Assembly: GCA_036227345.1 (NCBI GenBank)
Contig: CP109468.1
Coordinates: forward strand, 5,394,001 to 5,458,000
DNA: 64,000 nucleotides
Source of the DNA: Streptomyces sp. NBC_01463
GTDB taxonomy: Bacteria; Actinomycetota; Actinomycetes; Streptomycetales; Streptomycetaceae
Direction: 5' to 3'
The translations under genes were made by a program, and so were the position numbers. A model generated the notes under the pieces. That model made no database searches. It was not told the origin of the DNA and was given only the letters and a program-made list of their open reading frames with translations. Each line of letters starts with the position of its first letter. Position 1 is the first letter of the stretch. This document shows, piece after piece, positions 62,718-64,000 of the stretch.

Positions 62718-64000
62718 TTACTGCTTGCACAGGTCGGTCGCCGCATTGTTCCCCGAATAGGTGGGTGTGGGAGTCGGCCCGGAGGCGTCGTCCGCGTCAG
62801 CGTTTTTCCCGTCGTCATCCTTCAGCTGATCCGCGGGCACCACGGCGACGGGCTCGTCGTCACGCAACTGCTTGAAGAGCTTGTCCGCATCGGGCTGTAC
62901 CAGTTCGTCCCGGTTCGCGTTGGCGGAGTACGCCTGCCGCGGGACGGTCAGGAACTGCACCTTCTCGGTCGGTACGTTGCGCATGCCGCGCACCAGGTCG
63001 TACAGGTCCTTCAGGCTGTCGAGCCCCGGATCGGTGGTCAGTGCCTTGGTGGCCGCGTCCAGGACCGGGTAGAGCCGGGTCGGGTTGAGCAGGACGCCGT
63101 TGCTCTGCACCTTGTTCACCAGCGCGCCCAGGAACTGCTGCTGGCGGTCCATGCGTTCCGTGTCGCTGCCGTTGCCGATGGACTTGCGGGCCCGTACGTA
63201 TCCGAGGGCCTGCTCGCCGTTGAGCTTGTGGCGGCCCGCCGGCAGCCTGAGGTGCGCGTCGCTGTCGTCGATCGGCTTCTTGAGGCAGATCTCGACCCCG
63301 TCCACCGCGTTGACCATGCTCTTGAAACCGTTGAAGTCGACGACCATGTGGTGGTCGACGCGGATGCCGGTCATCTTCTCGACGGTACGGATGGTGCAGG
63401 CGGTGCCGCCGAACTCGAAGGCCCAGTTGAACTGGGAGAACTGCGGCTTGCTCACGGTCTTGTCCGGCTTGTGGCACTCCGGGATGTTCACCATCAGATC
63501 GCGCGGAATGGACATGGCCGTGGCGCTCTTCCGGTTCGCGGCCAGGTGCAACAGGATCGTGGTGTCCGAGCGCTGGCTGCCGCCGTCGTCGCGGCCGTAC
63601 TTGCGGTTGTCCCCGGCCCGGCTGTCGGAGCCGATGAGCAGGATGTTCTCCGCGTCATGGACGACGGACGCGGGACGCTCCTTCTCGTACGCCTTGAGTT
63701 CGGCGGCCGCGGAGGTGTCCGTGCGGATGTTGCCGTCCAGCTTCTTGTACAGCCACCAGCCGGCGCCCGCGGCGACGAGCACGACGAACGAGGCGCCCAG
63801 CGCGGTCCAACGCAGCCAGTGCCGCTTGCGCTTGACGACGATGTCGAGGGTGGGACCGGGCGCGGAACCCCCGGACGGCGACGGTTCGTGCGACGACGGG
63901 CCGCTGCCCGACCCGCTGCGTGTCTCACCGCCCGGGCCGCCCTCCGGGGCGCCCTTCCCGCCGGGTTCCTTGCCGGACGATCCGTCCGGTGTCCGTTCCT
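62718..64000 (-). CDS. LytR-CpsA-Psr family protein 5, truncated by window end
   Basis: About 426 residues are visible; the frame is open to the window edge without a start, so the N-terminus lies outside. The visible leader is Gly/Ser/Pro-rich and followed by IVVKRKRHWLRW and a membrane helix (ALGASFVVLVAAGAGWWLY). LCP motifs are ILLIGSDSRAG, DTTILLHLA, AMSIPRDLMVNIPEC, VDHHMVVDFNGF and ALGYVRARKS. The last motif reads RARKS where RTRH or RSRH is usual, so the conserved His is absent here. No LytR_C domain follows; the end is Asp/Pro/Thr-rich. Confidence 0.9.
   Translation of the reverse strand, partial: ERTPDGSSGKEPGGKGAPEGGPGGETRSGSGSGPSSHEPSPSGGSAPGPTLDIVVKRKRHWLRWTALGASFVVLVAAGAGWWLYKKLDGNIRTDTSAAAELKAYEKERPASVVHDAENILLIGSDSRAGDNRKYGRDDGGSQRSDTTILLHLAANRKSATAMSIPRDLMVNIPECHKPDKTVSKPQFSQFNWAFEFGGTACTIRTVEKMTGIRVDHHMVVDFNGFKSMVNAVDGVEICLKKPIDDSDAHLRLPAGRHKLNGEQALGYVRARKSIGNGSDTERMDRQQQFLGALVNKVQSNGVLLNPTRLYPVLDAATKALTTDPGLDSLKDLYDLVRGMRNVPTEKVQFLTVPRQAYSANANRDELVQPDADKLFKQLRDDEPVAVVPADQLKDDDGKNADADDASGPTPTPTYSGNNAATDLCKQ

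Overview
The window is typical Streptomyces chromosome: very high GC, many GTG starts, start/stop overlaps of the ATGA and GTGA kind inside operons, perfect G+C-rich hairpins between genes, several LytR-CpsA-Psr (LCP) proteins and a LAXTG-type sorting signal. The order CBS, hut genes, sigma factor, POT transporter, purK-purE, UDP-glucose dehydrogenase, acyl-CoA dehydrogenase, LCP cluster recalls, from memory and unchecked, the S. coelicolor region around SCO3040-SCO3080. About 65 protein genes were called. I saw no rRNA, tRNA, CRISPR array, insertion sequence or phage gene.

Layout. 1-5 kb: small membrane and DUF proteins, a secreted lipase-like hydrolase, a DinB-fold protein, a BI-1 family membrane protein. 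5-17.2 kb: a thiolase; a minus-strand BMP-type ABC importer (lipoprotein, double ATPase, two permeases) ending in an ornithine-cyclodeaminase-like gene and divergent from a GntR/FCD regulator; an SGNH hydrolase; cystathionine beta-synthase. 17.2-21.7 kb: an XRE regulator divergent from an SDR, small membrane proteins, a MarR regulator with a clear operator, an RpiR-like regulator. 21.67-22.16 kb: a non-coding, nested near-palindrome filling the whole intergenic space. 22.2-24.3 kb: a minus-strand operon of three Roadblock-like proteins and a DUF4388 protein. 24.5-30.1 kb: histidine utilisation (hutU, an M20 amidohydrolase, hutF, hutI) behind a promoter covered by two dyads. 30.2-32.6 kb: a SigB/F-type sigma factor with a divergent anti-sigma antagonist and an RsbW-like kinase.

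32.8-37.1 kb: a tight four-gene cell-surface operon. It encodes an LPKTG-anchored protein, a membrane-anchored DUF916/WxL-binding-like protein, a membrane protein with a neocarzinostatin-like domain, and a LAATG-anchored protein with two copies of the domain found in the first protein, joined by a GGTTA repeat. It is my best candidate for an undescribed system, possibly an actinobacterial analogue of the Firmicutes WxL surface complexes.

37.2-48 kb: POT peptide transporter, two-component system, GtrA protein, purK-purE, dipeptidase, UDP-glucose dehydrogenase, acyl-CoA dehydrogenase. 48-54.2 kb: a TetR regulator with two operators controlling a hydrolase/membrane protein/P5CR-like set, then hypotheticals, a GrpB protein and a methyltransferase. 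54.2-64 kb: five LCP-family genes (the last cut by the window end) with a thioesterase and a glycosyltransferase, a cell-wall glycopolymer attachment region to which the upstream UDP-glucose dehydrogenase and GtrA protein may also contribute.
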